Assembly: GCA_037953745.1 (NCBI GenBank)
Contig: JBAKBP010003181.1
Coordinates: 1 to 64,000, forward strand
Reading direction: 5' to 3'
DNA from: Lithodes maja
Taxonomy: Eukaryota; Arthropoda; Malacostraca; Decapoda; Lithodidae
DNA: 64,000 nt
Shown: positions 20,110 through 31,932 of the stretch, one piece after another
How positions within the stretch are numbered: position 1 is the first letter of the stretch
Layout: the number at the start of each line of letters is the position of its first letter
Notes under the pieces: generated by a model
Seen by the model: the letters and a program-made list of their open reading frames with translations, nothing else
Told to the model about the DNA's origin: nothing
The model's database searches: none
Position numbers and translations under genes: made by a program

Positions 20110-22363
20110 AATTGACCAAATATATAGACATTATAGCACTGACTGAAACATGGATTAATACAGAATCAAGATTTTTTTTAGCAGAATTTCATATACCAGG
20201 ATATAGTTTGTTTAAACGCGACCGAACAAGTAGGAGGGGCGGCGGAATAGCAGTGTTTGTCAGGAGTTCTTTAAAAAGCTGTATTAAATCAGGTATTACA
20301 CTAAATACTGATAACGAAAGTGTTTGGGTAGAGGTTAGCGAAGGTAGTGAGACAATAATTATTGGAGTTATTTATAGACCACCAAATATGAGTAGAAACG
20401 AAGGTACAGCTTTATGGCAGGAAGTGAAAATAGCATCAAGGTTTAGCAATGTGTGTATTATGGGGGATTTTAATTTTTCGAATATTGATTGGCAGCATCA
20501 AATCGGCGACTCAGATTCAAAAGAGTTTATTGAGGCGGTACAGGATAGTTATTTATTTCAATTCATAGACTCGCCTACTAGAGGTAATAATATCCTCGAT
20601 TTAGTTCTCAGTAATAATGAACAAATGATAAATAATGTAGAGATAGGAGACAAAGGAAATAGTGATCATAAATCAATTTATTTTAACATACAATGGACAG
20701 GAAAGGCTAAAGAGAATACGTCAATTATCCCAGATTTCAGAAATGACAATTATGGTGGATTAAGAAGAGCCTTAAGAGTCGATCCTATGGTTAAACTATT
20801 AAGTGGATCCAGGTGCGCTAATGAACATACTCTCTCTCAGATACCTGTCTTAACTCAGGATAATTTGACAGCTACATATAATCATTTTATTTCTTCACTC
20901 CACAATGCGCAAAATAAATACATCCCCAAAAGAAAATTTAGATCAACACAGAACCAACCCACATGGATGAAAATAGACTATTAGACCTTCTAGGAAAAAA
21001 GAGAGGAATATAAATTATAGAAAAACTAAGAAAAGCGAAATTCACCTACTTGCTTACTATCAGAATCTATCAAGAGAGGTTAAAAAAGGTATAAGGACAG
21101 ACAAAAGAAATTATGAAATCAGGATAGCCAATGACTCAAAAAATAACCCTAAGGCTTTTTACAAGCTATATAAATCTAAAGTTAGAGATAAAATAGGCCC
21201 CCTTAAAACTTCGATAGGAGAAATGACAGAAAATGATTTAGAAATGTGCAGTACATTAAATAGTCAGTTTCTATCCGTTTTCACTAATGCAAATTTGGCA
21301 CAGATTCCAGAAGTCCGTAAGGTATATAACGATAGTATAGACAATAGGATAAGTACGGTTACTATAAGTAGAAATGATGTGCTTAAGGAAATTGACAGAC
21401 TGAAACCTCTGAAATCGCCTGGTCCCGATGAGGTATATGCTAGAGTATTAAAAGAATGCAGAGATGAGTTAAGTTACCCATTAACATTTTTGTTTAACAA
21501 TTCATTAGAAACAGGTATAGTTCCAGAAGCTTGGAAGCTTGCAAATGTAGTTCCGATTTTCAAAAAAGGTGATAAATCAATAGCATCCAATTACCGTCAC
21601 ATTAGTCTCACTTCAATCATAGGAAAGCTACTAGAGTCAATTATTGCTAGGAAAATGAGAAACCACTTAGAAACATTTAACTTAATCAATTCTTCTCAGC
21701 ATGGATTCACTCAGGGACGTTCTTGCCTTACTAATTTGCTTTGTTTTTTCTCAGAGGTATATGAAGCAGTAGATAATGACAAGTCATATGATATTATATA
21801 TTTAGATTTCAGTAAAGCTTTCGACAGAGTCCCTCATGAGAGATTGATGGGAAAGGTTGAGGCACATGGAATAGGTGGGGCGTTGTTAGGATGGATTAGG
21901 TCATGACTAATTGGTAGGAAGCAGAGAGGCAGCATAAATGGTACCAAGTCAGAATGGGGATCAGTCAAGAGTGGTGTCCCTCAGGGATCTGTATTAGGTC
22001 CTCTGTTGTTTTTTATATACATAAATGACCTTGATTTAGGTATAACTAGTAGGATAAGTAAATTTGCAGACGATACCAAAATGGGGAGAAAAATTGATTC
22101 AGTTAGAGATATAGAGTGTCTGCAAAGGGATCTAGATACCTTACACGAATGGTCAGTAAAATGGCAGATGAAGTTTAACATTGACAAATGCAAGGTATTA
22201 AAGATAGGGAAGATGCATACAAATTTTATATATAAACTAGCTAATATGGAATTAGAAAACTCAGACTGTGAGAAATATTTGGTGTTTTTGTTAGCAATGA
22301 TTTGAAGCCTAGAAAACAATGTATAAGCGTTCGTAACAAGGCAAACAGGATTCTTGGGTTCAT
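20110..22363 (+). pseudogene. LINE-A ORF2, endonuclease to RT thumb, broken
   Basis: 5'-truncated within the endonuclease (TETWINT at about 20145). MGDFNFSNIDW, NNILDLVLSNNEQM and GNSDHKS are intact, as is the linker up to about 20980. Frameshifts follow between 20985 and 21222. The RT blocks are readable at 21223-21906, where a TGA replaces the Trp codon after GWIRS. YINDLDLGI and FADDTK lie near 22020-22075, and a further frameshift lies near 22275. It is interrupted at 22363 (after the GFI codons) by an antisense A copy and resumes at 24396. Confidence 0.85.
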
Positions 22364-22985
22364 ATAAGAACATAAGAACAAAAGAAAATGGGAGTCTGCA
22401 GAAAGCCGATTGGCCTAAGCAAGGCAGATCCCTGTCCCACACAACCCCAATTCAATTACAAAGCCCAATTATAGGCTCAACACTCTAATACCCTGAGGAT
22501 CATCTTACCAAAACGGTTAGAGATTAACGCAGGATTATGGGGGTCTGCAGAGCGCTGATTGGCCCAACCCGGCTGATCCCCCTTCACACCCAACCCTTCT
22601 CGTCCATATGCTTATCCAATTTTATCTTAAAGCTCCCTACAGTTTTAGATCCCACTATAGCACTTGGTAGTCCATTCCACCCATCTACAACTCTGTTACC
22701 AAACCAATATTTGCCTATATCTATTCTGAAACGAAATTTATCTAATTTGAAACCATTGGTACGAGTTATTTCGCTATCACTGAGCTTTAGTACATTTGTC
22801 ATGTCCCCTTTGTTAATCCCACTAACCCACTTGAACACCTCTATCATATCCCCTCTAACTCTGCATCTCTCTAACGAATGTAAACCTAATTTCTTCAACC
22901 TTTCTTCATACGGAAGATTTCTAATATTATGGATAATTTTTGTCATTCTACGCTGCACTCTCTCCAATGAATCTATGTCCATTCT
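22364..22985 (-). mobile_element. LINE-A copy nested in LINE A, 3' part
   Basis: Starts with AAGAACATAAG tails and the A 3' UTR (with a small ATTCA duplication near 22451). The ORF2 C-terminal segment (22584-22982) is open. It is interrupted after the MDIDSLERV region by poly(A)-tailed LINE E and continues at 24059. Confidence 0.88.
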
Positions 22986-24058
22986 TTCTTTTTTTTTTTT
23001 TTTTTTTAAGAGACAATGAACGGAGGAAGGAAAAACACAGATAAAACAAAAAGGTCCATGTGCCTAAAGGCATCCTCCATTCATAAAATGTTTGTAACAA
23101 CTGGATTTAAACATTTGTAGATTGTAAGTTTGTGGAAAGCAATTCGAGGGAAGTGAATTCCAAAGAGTAGTAGGTCTGGGGATAAATGAATTCTGATAAG
23201 CAGAAGTTCTGCATTGTGGAGGAGAAAGTGTAAATTCATGGGCGCTCTCAGCTGCCCTAGTTCAACGGGGAAAGATGTGGAGAGGCGGCACAATTGAAGC
23301 AAGTTCCTCGGCACAATTGCTGTGAAAATATCTGTAGAATAATGCAAGGGATGCAACGTTTCTTCGTATGGATAATGTAGGAAGGTCCTGTGTGATTGCA
23401 GGGTTATTGATTAATCTAATAGCTTTATTTTGAATTTTGTCCAACTGCCTCAATGCAACCACTCCACTTCCACCCCACAGAGGTGAACAGTAATCCATCT
23501 GAGAAGCACATGACTTTTATATATCACGGCCAACTGCTCGTCAGTGAAGAATTCTCGAACTCTGTACAGGAGTCCCAGTTTTTTAGAGGCATTCTTAGCA
23601 ATGCTTCTAACATAATGTGTCCAGCTCAAGTTAGTAGTTAATGTTACACCGAGAATGTCAATACTAGGGGAAGTGGGAATATTTACATCATTAAAAAATA
23701 TATGGGAGTCAGTGAGATTCTGTCGGTTAGAAAATTGAATGTATTTGGTTTTCTGTGCATTAAAGGAAACTAGATTCTTTTGTCCCCATCCATTAATTCT
23801 AGAAAGGTCCTGGTTCAGAGAAATTGCAGTGTTTATTTTTGAATTTACAAGATCGGGTTGGGTGAAAGAATTGGTAAATGTGAAGGAACTGTGGAGTGGT
23901 GAGTCATCTGCGTAGGAATGTATTGGATTATGAGTGGTAGATATGAGATCATTGATATGAATGAGGAACAGAATTGGGGCCAAAACTGATCCCTGGGGAA
24001 CACCAGCATTTATTGAGTGAAATTGAGAATAAAGGCCATCTACCATTACCATCTACCA
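22986..24058 (-). mobile_element. Poly(A)-tailed LINE E (jockey-like), RT C-terminal half
   Basis: On the minus strand this 5'-truncated element encodes GVPQGSVLAPILFLIHINDL, YADDSPLHSS (catalytic Asp pair), DILGVTL and NLSWTHY, then the thumb and C-terminal domain (23262-24052 with one frame change near 23450-23498). The 3' end is a run of about 19 T on the plus strand (22989-23007), that is, a poly(A) tail. The flanks carry the imperfect repeat CCATTCT/CCATCT. Poly(A) tail, YADDS motif and domain text place it with jockey-type elements rather than CR1. Confidence 0.85.
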
Positions 24059-24395
24059 TCTGTAATAAGGACACATAAATTGGACAGCATAATCCATATG
24101 GGGTCTCACTAATGACAAGTAAAGTTTTAAGAGAATCCTGTTTGCCTTATTACGAACGCTTATACACGGTTTTCTAGGCTTCAAATCATTGCTAACAAAC
24201 ACACCTAGATCTTTCTCGCAGGCTGAATTTTCTAATTCTAAATTAGCTAGTTTATATTTATCATTTGTTTGCATCTTCCCTATCTTTAAAACCTTGCATT
24301 TGTCAATGTTAAACTTCATCTGCCAATTTACTGACCATTCATGTAAGGTATCTAGATCCCTTTGGAGGCACTCTATATCTCTATCTGAATATTAT
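24059..24395 (-). mobile_element. LINE-A copy nested in LINE A, 5' remainder
   Basis: Continues the antisense A copy from 22985: the minus strand reads VQFMCPYYR and back to QMKFNIDKCK, with a 60-bp internal deletion near 24130 (the NRILGFISRS region is shortened). It is 5'-truncated at about 24390, against the resumed plus-strand host at 24396. Confidence 0.8.
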
Positions 24396-25133
24396 GGAGT
24401 GTGAGTAACAGAATTGCTGATGTTATCTTAAAACTTTACTTGTCATTAGTGAGACCCCATATGGATTATGCTGTTCAATTGTGTTGTCCTTATTACAGAA
24501 TGGACATAGATTCATTGGAGAGAGTACAACGTAGAATGACAAAAAAATTCCATAATATTAGAAATCTTCCGTATGAAGAAAGGTTGAAGAAATTAGGCTT
24601 ACATTCGTTAGAGAGACGCAGAGTTAGAGGTGACATGATAGAGGTATTCAAGTGGGTTAGTGGAATTAATAAAGGAGACATGAAAAATGTACTAAAGCTC
24701 AGTGATAGCGAAATAACTCGTACAAATGGTTTCAAATTAGATAAATTTCGTTTCAGAAAAGATATAGGCAAATATTGCTTTGGTAACAGAGTTGTAGATG
24801 GGTGGAATAGGCTACCAAGTGATTTAGTGGGATCAAGAACGATAGGGAGCTTTAAGATAAAATTAGATAGGCATATGGACGAGATGGGTTGAGTGTGAGG
24901 GGTATCTACCAGGTGTGGGCCAATCGGCGCTCAGCAGACCCCGTAATCTTGTGTTAATCTCTGACGGTTTTGATGGGGTCAGTACTCAAGGTATTAGTGA
25001 GATGGGTCTATAATTGGGCCTTGTAATTGGGGTTGGGTGTGACAGGGATCTGCCTTCTATGGGCCGATCGGCTTTTTGCAGACTCCCATTTTCTTATGTT
25101 CTTATGTTCTTATGTTCTTATGTTCTTAAATAA
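24396..25133 (+). pseudogene. LINE-A/A2 ORF2 C-terminus and 3' UTR (end of copy begun at 20110)
   Basis: Resumes exactly where 22363 stopped (SVSNR...ADVILKLYLSLVRPHMDY) and stays open to the TGA at about 24893 (a Trp codon of sister copies changed to TGA in the GWV end). The A2-type 3' UTR follows, ending in four TTCTTATG octamers at 25098-25130. The coding part is intact at 24401-24892. Confidence 0.88.
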
Positions 25134-25385
25134 CTATCAAACTATCAATCTGATTCCCTGCTATCCTTAATCCTCCATTGTCCTGAGATTCGGGTCGCAT
25201 TTCTCCAAACACACCTGCCAGGTGTTCCCTTAACCCGTGAAAGTTTGCTAATCTAAAATTAGGAACAAGAGTCGAATTTATTATTAATTAATTTTTTCCA
25301 TTCTAAATTGAATCTAATTTCATCATGGTCACTGTGTCCAAGGCTTCCTCCGATATTTACATTAACAATTAAATGTTCTTTATTA
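25134..25385 (-). mobile_element. LINE-C fragment 3 (linker between endonuclease and RT)
   Basis: Minus-strand sequence corresponds to the EHLIVNVNIGGSLGHSDH endonuclease end and the following linker up to the NQIDSL region. It fits colinearly between fragment 2 (16948) and fragment 4 (34566) of the same family. Several frame breaks are present. Confidence 0.7.
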
Positions 25386-26144
25386 TTATTGGGGTTTTGA
25401 ACAGAAACATTGAGAGTGTAAATGAGAGGTTAAATGGAACAATTTTAGCGTCAGGCGAAAGCGATAAGGATATTCAGTGTCATGCTAAAAATGATGACTA
25501 TATTGCTAATGATAGTAGTGATGGTGCAACGGAAGATGGTAATGTCGTTAGACAGTGCTATTATGATAGCATTGACTGCAGTGAAATCGAAGAAAATAAT
25601 AAGTTACTTAAAAACAATAGACAATTAGTTACAAAAAATAGTAATAAGTTGAGGGTATATTATACAAATTGTAGAAGTTTATGTAACAAAATGGATCAGC
25701 TTAGGGCAATTGATAGCAAGGAAAATATAGACATTGTAGCGATTACAGAAACCTGGATAAATACTGACTCTAGACATCTATTAGCAGAATTTCATATGCC
25801 AGGATACAATTTATTTAAATATGACAGAACAGACAGAAGGGGAGGTGGAGTTGCAATTTATGTCAGGGATACTTTAAAATGTTGCCTTAGATCAGATATT
25901 AAAACAAATAGCGAAAATGAAAGTGTGTGGGTAGAGATTAGCGGGGAAGGTGAGACAATTATTTTGGGAACCATATATAGGGCACCCTGTCTTTGTCGAA
26001 ATTTAGGCAAATTATTATGGGAAGAAATCAGTAAGGCTTCTCAGAATAATAATGTTTGCATTTTAGGCGACTTTAATCTTCCAGGTATAGACTGGGTTAA
26101 TCAAAATAGCAATAACGAATCCGAAGATTTTCTTGAAGTAGTAC
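25386..26144 (+). pseudogene. LINE-B copy 2, ORF2 N-terminal endonuclease part
   Basis: Starts at the ORF1-ORF2 junction (GGGGTTTTGAACAG) and stays open through an acidic, low-complexity N-terminus into the EEP domain: YYTNCRSLCNK, TETWINTDS, GDFNLPGIDW. No ATG precedes the endonuclease in this frame until the Met within NKMDQL. It is cut at 26144, within the EVV codons, by an antisense A copy, and continues at 28078 and 32646. The visible coding part has no stop. Confidence 0.85.
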
Positions 26145-28077
26145 ATAAGAACATAAGAACATAAGAAAATGGGAGTCTGCAGAAAGCCGATTGGCCTAAG
26201 CAAGGCAGATCCCTGTCCCACACAACCCCAATTACAAAGCCCAATTATAGGCTCAACACTCTAATACCCTGAGGATCATCTTACCAAAACGGTTAGAGAT
26301 TAACGCAGGATTACGGGGGTCTGCAGAGCGCTGATTGGCCCAACCCTGCTGATCCCCCTTCACACCCAACCCTTCTCGTCCATATGCTTATCCAATTTTA
26401 TCTTAAAGCTCCCTATCGTTTTTAATCCCACTATAGCACTTGGTAGTCCATTCCACCCATCTACAACTCTGTTACCAAACCAATATTTGCCTATATCTTT
26501 TCTGAAACGAAATTTATCTAATTTGAAACCATTGGTACGAGTTCTTTCGCTATCACTGAGCTTTAGTACATTTGTCATGTCCCCTTTGTTAATCCCACTA
26601 ACCCACTTGAACACCTCTATCATATCCCCTCTAACTCTGCGTCTCTCTAACGAATGTAAGCCTAATTTCTTCAACCTTTCTTTATACGGAAGATTTCTAA
26701 TATTATGGATCATTTTTGTCATTCTACGTTGTACTCTCTCCAATGAATCTATGTCCATTCTGTAATAAGGACACCAAAATTGAACAGCATAATCCATATG
26801 GGGTCTCACTAATGACAAGTAAAGTTTTAAGATAACATCAGCAGTTCTGTTACTCACACTCCTTGAGATGAACCCGAGAATCCTGTTTGCCTTGTTTCGA
26901 ACGCTTATACACTGTTGTCTAGGCTTCAAATAATTGCTAACAAACACACCTAGATCTTTCTCACAATTCGAGTTTTCTAATTCCACATTAGCTAGTTTAT
27001 ATTTAACATTTGTATGCATCTTCCCTATCTTTAATACCTTGCATTTGTCAATGTTAAACTTCATCTGCCAATTTACTGACCATTCGTGTAAGGTATCTAG
27101 ATCCCTTTGGAGGCACTCTATATCTCTATCTGAATCAATTGTTCTCCCCATTTTGGTATCGTCTGCAAATTTACTTATCCTACTAGTTATACCTAAATCA
27201 AGGTCATTTATGTATATAACAAACAACAGAGGACCTAATACAGATCCCTGGGGGACACCACTTTTGACTGCTCCCCATTCTGACTTCGTACCATTTATGC
27301 TGACTCTCTGCTTCCTACCAATTAGCCATGACCTAATCCATCCCAACAACGCCCCACCTATTCCATGCGCCTCAACCTTTCTCATCAATCTCTCATGGGG
27401 GACTCTGTCGAAAGCTTTACTGAAATCTAAATATATTATATCATATGACTTGTCATTATCTACTGCTTCATATACCTCTGAGAAAAAACTAAGCAAATTA
27501 GTAAGGCAAGAACGTCCCTGAGTGAATCCATGCTGAGAAGAATTTATTAAATTAAATGTATCTAAGTGGTTTCTAATTTTACTAGCAATAATTGACTCTA
27601 GTAGCTTTCCTATGATTGATGTAAGACTAATGGGACGGTAATTGGATGCTATTGATTTGTCACCTTTTTTGAAGATCGGAACTACGTTTGCAAGCTTCCA
27701 AGCTTCTGGAACTATACCTGTCTCCAATGACTTGTTAAATAAAAATGTTAATGGGTAACTTAACTCATCCCTACATTCTTTTAATACTCTAGCATATACC
27801 TCATCAGGACCAGGCGATTTATGAGGTTTCAGTCTGTCAATTTCCTTTAGCACATCATTTCTACTTATAGTAACCGTACTTAACCTATTTTCTATACTAT
27901 CGCTATATACCTTACGGACTTCTGGAAACTGTGCCAAATTTTCATTAGTGAAAACGGAAAGAAATTGACTATTTAATGTACTGCACATTTCTAAATCATT
28001 TTCTGTCATTTCTCCTGTCGAAGTTTTAAGCGGACCAATTACATCTCTAACCTTGGATTTATATAGTTGGTAAAAAG
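26145..28077 (-). mobile_element. LINE-A (young subgroup), nested in LINE B copy 2
   Basis: Octamer tail (26145-26165), A 3' UTR and ORF2 to the FYQLYKSKVRD region, truncated at 28077. The host sequence resumes at once, with at most two bases duplicated. Confidence 0.9.
26360..28076 (-). CDS. LINE-A ORF2, RT and C-terminal domains, uninterrupted
   Basis: Open frame of about 570 codons from the start of similarity (FYQLYKSKVRDVIGPL) to HMDEKGWV. It has the complete RT motif set, including YLDFSKAFD, GVPQGSVLGPLLF and FADDTK. One linker residue differs from the sister at 17173 (NYLKPRQQC in place of NDLKPRQQC). The N-terminal extension of the open frame into the flank is host sequence. Without endonuclease it cannot be an autonomous source. 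Confidence 0.9.
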
Positions 28078-28678
28078 CAACTAGACAACTTTCTCTTTCA
28101 ATTTGTAAATTCGCCAACTAGAGGATATAATATTCTTGACCTAGTTCTTAGCAACAGAGAAAATTGGATAACAAATTTAGAAGTGGGCGACCAGCTAGGG
28201 AACAGTGACCATAAATCAATATATTTATCTATAGAATTAAATCATAAACCAAAGGAAAATAAGGTTCTTTTCCCTGACTTTAGAAAAGCCAATTTTAGGG
28301 GATTAAAATGACCACTCAGAATTAAAGGGGAGGCAGGAGATTTAGGTCAAGTAAGCCGATTAGTTCCAGCAGAACCAAGAGGTCAGGGCCAGGTGGGTCA
28401 CACAGCTGAGATAGTTAGATAACCAACTGAAAATTTAAATAGAGTGTATAATCAGTTCATCTCTGCCTTACAGAGCGAACAAGATAAATATATACCAAAA
28501 AGAAAATTTAGATCACATACAAACCAACCAAAATGGATGACAAATAAATTAGTAGATCTTATAGGTAGAAAGAGAGGTGTATACAGAAAAATACAGAAAG
28601 GCGAAATCCACCTTATAGGATATAACCATAACAGGTAAAGAAGGAAATTAGGAAGGAAAAAAGAAACGACGAAATCAA
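28078..28678 (+). pseudogene. LINE-B copy 2, ORF2 endonuclease end and linker
   Basis: Continues from 26144: NNRENW and GNSDHKS near 28200, then a TGA at about 28308 in place of an Arg codon, a stop near 28420, and YNQFISALQSEQDKYIPKRKFRS near 28445-28510. A frameshift lies near 28635. It is cut at 28678 by the long antisense A copy, with TCAA present on both sides (about 28675-28678 and 32643-32646). Confidence 0.8.
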
Positions 28679-28902
28679 CATAAGAACATAAGAACATAAG
28701 AACATAAGAAAATGGGAGTCTGCAGAAAGCCGATTGGCCCAAGCAAGGCAGATCCCTGTCCCACACAACCCCAATTACAAAGCCCAATTATAGGCTCAAC
28801 ACTCTAATACCCTGAGGATCATCTTACCAAAACGGTTAGAGATTAACGCAGGATTACGGGAGTCTGCAGAGCGCTGATTGGCCCAACCCTGCTGATCCCC
28901 CT

Positions 28903-31900
28903 TCACACCCAACCCTTCTCGTCCATATGCTTATCCAATTTTATCTTAAAGCTCCCTATCGTTTTTAATCCCACTATAGCACCTGGTAGTCCATTCCACC
29001 CATCTACAACTCTGTTACCAAACCAATATTTGCCTATATCTTTTCTGAAACGAAATTTATCTAATTTGAAACCATTGGTACGAGTTCTTTCGCTATCACT
29101 GAGCTTTAGTACATTTGTCATGTTCCCTTTGTTAATCCCACTAACCCACTTGAACACCTCTATCATATCCCCTCTAACTCTGCGTCTCTCTAACGAATGT
29201 AAGCCTAATTTCTTCAACCTTTCTTTATACGGAAGATTTCTAATATTATGGATCATTTTTGTCATTCTACGTTGTACTCTCTCCAATGAATCTATGTCCA
29301 TTCTGTAATAAGGACACCAAAATTGAACAGCATAATCCATATGGGGTCTCACTAATGACAAGTAAAGTTTTAAGATAACATCAGCAGTTCTGTTACTCAC
29401 ACTCCTAGAGATGAACCCGAGAATCCTGTTTGCCTTGTTTCGAACGCTTATACACTGTTGTCTAGGCTTCAAATCATTGCTAACAAACACACCTAGATCT
29501 TTCTCACAATTCGAGTTTTCTAATTCCACATTAGCTAGTTTATATTTAACATTTGTATGCATCTTCCCTATCTTTAATACCTTGCATTTGTCAATGTTAA
29601 ACTTCATCTGCCAATTTACTGACCATTCGTGTAAGGTATCTAGATCCCTTTGGAGGCACTCTATATCTCTATCTGAATCAATTGTTCTCCCCATTTTGGT
29701 ATCGTCTGCAAATTTACTTATCCTACTAGTTATACCTAAATCTAGGTCATTTATGTATATAACAAACAACAGAGGACCTAATACAGATCCCTGGGGGACA
29801 CCACTTTTGACTGCTCCCCATTCTGACTTCGTACCATTTATGCTGACTCTCTGCTTCCTACCAATTAGCCATGACCTAATCCATCCCAACAACGCCCCAC
29901 CTATTCCATGCGCCTCAACCTTTCTCATCAATCTCTCATGGGGGACTCTGTCGAAAGCTTTACTGAAATCTAAATATATTATATCATATGACTTGTCATT
30001 ATCTACTGCTTCATATACCTCTGAGAACAAACTAAGCAAATTAGTAAGGCAAGAACGTCCCTGAGTGAATCCATGCTGAGAAGAATTTATTAAATTAAAT
30101 GTATCTAAGTGGTTTCTAATTTTACTAGCAATAATTGACTCTAGTAGCTTTCCTATGATTGATGTAAGACTAATGGGACGGTAATTGGATGCTATTAATT
30201 TGTCACCTTTTTTGAAGATCGGAACTACGTTTGCAAGCTTCCAAGCTTCTGGAACTATACCTGTCTCCAATGACTTGTTAAATAAAAATGTTAATGGGTA
30301 ACTTAACTCATCCCTACATTCTTTTAATACTCTAGCATATACCTCATCAGGACCAGGCGATTTATGAGGTTTCAGTCTGTCAATTTCCTTAAGCACATCA
30401 TTTCTACTTATAGTAACCGTACTTAACCTATTTTCTATACTATCGCTATATACCTTACGGACTTCTGGAAACTGTGCCAAATTTTCATTAGTGAAAACGG
30501 AAAGAAATTGACTATTTAATGTATTGCACATTTCTAAATCATTTTCTGTCATTTCTCCTATCGAAGTTTTAAGGGGACCAATTACATCTCTAACCTTGGA
30601 TTTATATAGTTGGTAAAAAGCTTTAGGATTATTTTTTGAGTCATTGGCAACCTTGATTTCATAATTTCTTTTTTCTTTCCTAATATCCTTTTGTACCTGT
30701 CTTGATAGATTCTGATAGTAAGCAAGTAGGTGAATTTCGCCTTTCCTAATCTTTCTATATATTCCTCTCTTTTGTCCTAGAAGATCTAATAGTCTATTAT
30801 TCATCCATTTGGGTTGGTTCTGTGTTGATCTAAATTTTCTTTTGGGGATGTATTTATTTTGTGCATTGAATACTGACTTGATAAAATTATCGTATGTATC
30901 TACCAAGGTTGACGTCTCTTCCTGACTTAAGATGACAGGTGCCTGAGAAGGGGTACACTCATTTGGACACCTGGATCGACTTAATTTTTTGACCATAGGG
31001 TCGGCTAATAGGGCTCTTCTTAACCCACCATAATTGGCTTTTCTAAAGTCAGGTATTAATGTTGTATTCTCTCTGGTATTACCTTTCCATTGTATATTAA
31101 AATACACAGAATTGTGGTCACTATTTCCTAGGTGGTCCCCTATCTCTACATTATTTACCATATGTTCATTGTTACTGAAAACTAAATCGAGAATATTATT
31201 ACCTCTAGTCGGCGTATCTATGAATTGAAATAAAAAACTATCTTGTACTACCTCTATAAACTCCTCAGAATCATAGTCTCCTATTTGATGCTGCCAATCT
31301 ATATTCGGAAAATTAAAATCCCCCATAATGCACACATTGCTAAACCTTGATGCAATTTTAATTTCCTCCCATAATGACGTTCCGTCATTTCTACTCATAT
31401 TTGGCGGTCTATACATAACTCCAATAACTATGGTCTCACTACCTTCGTTAACCTCTACCCAAACACTTTCATTATCGTTATTTAGTCTAATACCTGATTT
31501 AATACAGCTTTTTAATGTACTCCTGACAAACACTGCTATACCGCCACCCCTCTTACTTGTTCGGTCATATTTAAACAAACTATATCCTGGTATATCAAAT
31601 TCTGCTAAAAAATGCCTGGTTTCTGTATTAATCCACGTTTCAGTTAGCGCTATTATGTCTATATTTTCTTTGCTAACAAGGGCTCTAAGTTCGTTCATTT
31701 TGTTACATAGACTCCTACAGTTTGTGTAATATACTCTCAATTTACTTCTTTTCTTTATACCTAATTTACCTTTATTTCTAACGACATTTCCTTCTTCCGT
31801 TGCACCATCACTACTATCATTTGCATTATAGTCATCATTTTTAGCATGAGACTGAATATCCTTATCGCTTTCGCCTGACGCTAAAATTGTTCCATTAAAC

Positions 31901-31932
31901 CTCTCATTTACACTCTCAATATTTCTGTTCAA
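28903..31932 (-). CDS. LINE-A ORF2, intact endonuclease-reverse transcriptase
   Basis: An unbroken frame of 1009 codons. Residues 1-65 are acidic and low in complexity. The EEP endonuclease follows: YYTNCRS (about 68-74), TETWINTE (97-104), MGDFNFPNIDW (about 200), NNILDLVFS (about 255) and GNSDHNS (about 275). A basic linker leads to the RT: SPGPDEVYA, NYRPISLTSIIGK, YLDFSKAFDRVPHE (about 645-658), GVPQGSVLGPLLF and FADDTK (about 737-742). The C-terminal basic domain ends HMDEKGWV. The frame begins with TTG overlapping the ORF1 TGA (TTGA at 31929-31932). The first ATG-coded Met is at residue 79, inside the endonuclease, so initiation must be recoded, coupled or non-AUG. It is the only copy here with every catalytic motif present in one frame. 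Confidence 0.93.
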   Translation of the reverse strand: MNRNIESVNERFNGTILASGESDKDIQSHAKNDDYNANDSSDGATEEGNVVRNKGKLGIKKRSKLRVYYTNCRSLCNKMNELRALVSKENIDIIALTETWINTETRHFLAEFDIPGYSLFKYDRTSKRGGGIAVFVRSTLKSCIKSGIRLNNDNESVWVEVNEGSETIVIGVMYRPPNMSRNDGTSLWEEIKIASRFSNVCIMGDFNFPNIDWQHQIGDYDSEEFIEVVQDSFLFQFIDTPTRGNNILDLVFSNNEHMVNNVEIGDHLGNSDHNSVYFNIQWKGNTRENTTLIPDFRKANYGGLRRALLADPMVKKLSRSRCPNECTPSQAPVILSQEETSTLVDTYDNFIKSVFNAQNKYIPKRKFRSTQNQPKWMNNRLLDLLGQKRGIYRKIRKGEIHLLAYYQNLSRQVQKDIRKEKRNYEIKVANDSKNNPKAFYQLYKSKVRDVIGPLKTSIGEMTENDLEMCNTLNSQFLSVFTNENLAQFPEVRKVYSDSIENRLSTVTISRNDVLKEIDRLKPHKSPGPDEVYARVLKECRDELSYPLTFLFNKSLETGIVPEAWKLANVVPIFKKGDKLIASNYRPISLTSIIGKLLESIIASKIRNHLDTFNLINSSQHGFTQGRSCLTNLLSLFSEVYEAVDNDKSYDIIYLDFSKAFDRVPHERLMRKVEAHGIGGALLGWIRSWLIGRKQRVSINGTKSEWGAVKSGVPQGSVLGPLLFVIYINDLDLGITSRISKFADDTKMGRTIDSDRDIECLQRDLDTLHEWSVNWQMKFNIDKCKVLKIGKMHTNVKYKLANVELENSNCEKDLGVFVSNDLKPRQQCISVRNKANRILGFISRSVSNRTADVILKLYLSLVRPHMDYAVQFWCPYYRMDIDSLERVQRRMTKMIHNIRNLPYKERLKKLGLHSLERRRVRGDMIEVFKWVSGINKGNMTNVLKLSDSERTRTNGFKLDKFRFRKDIGKYWFGNRVVDGWNGLPGAIVGLKTIGSFKIKLDKHMDEKGWV

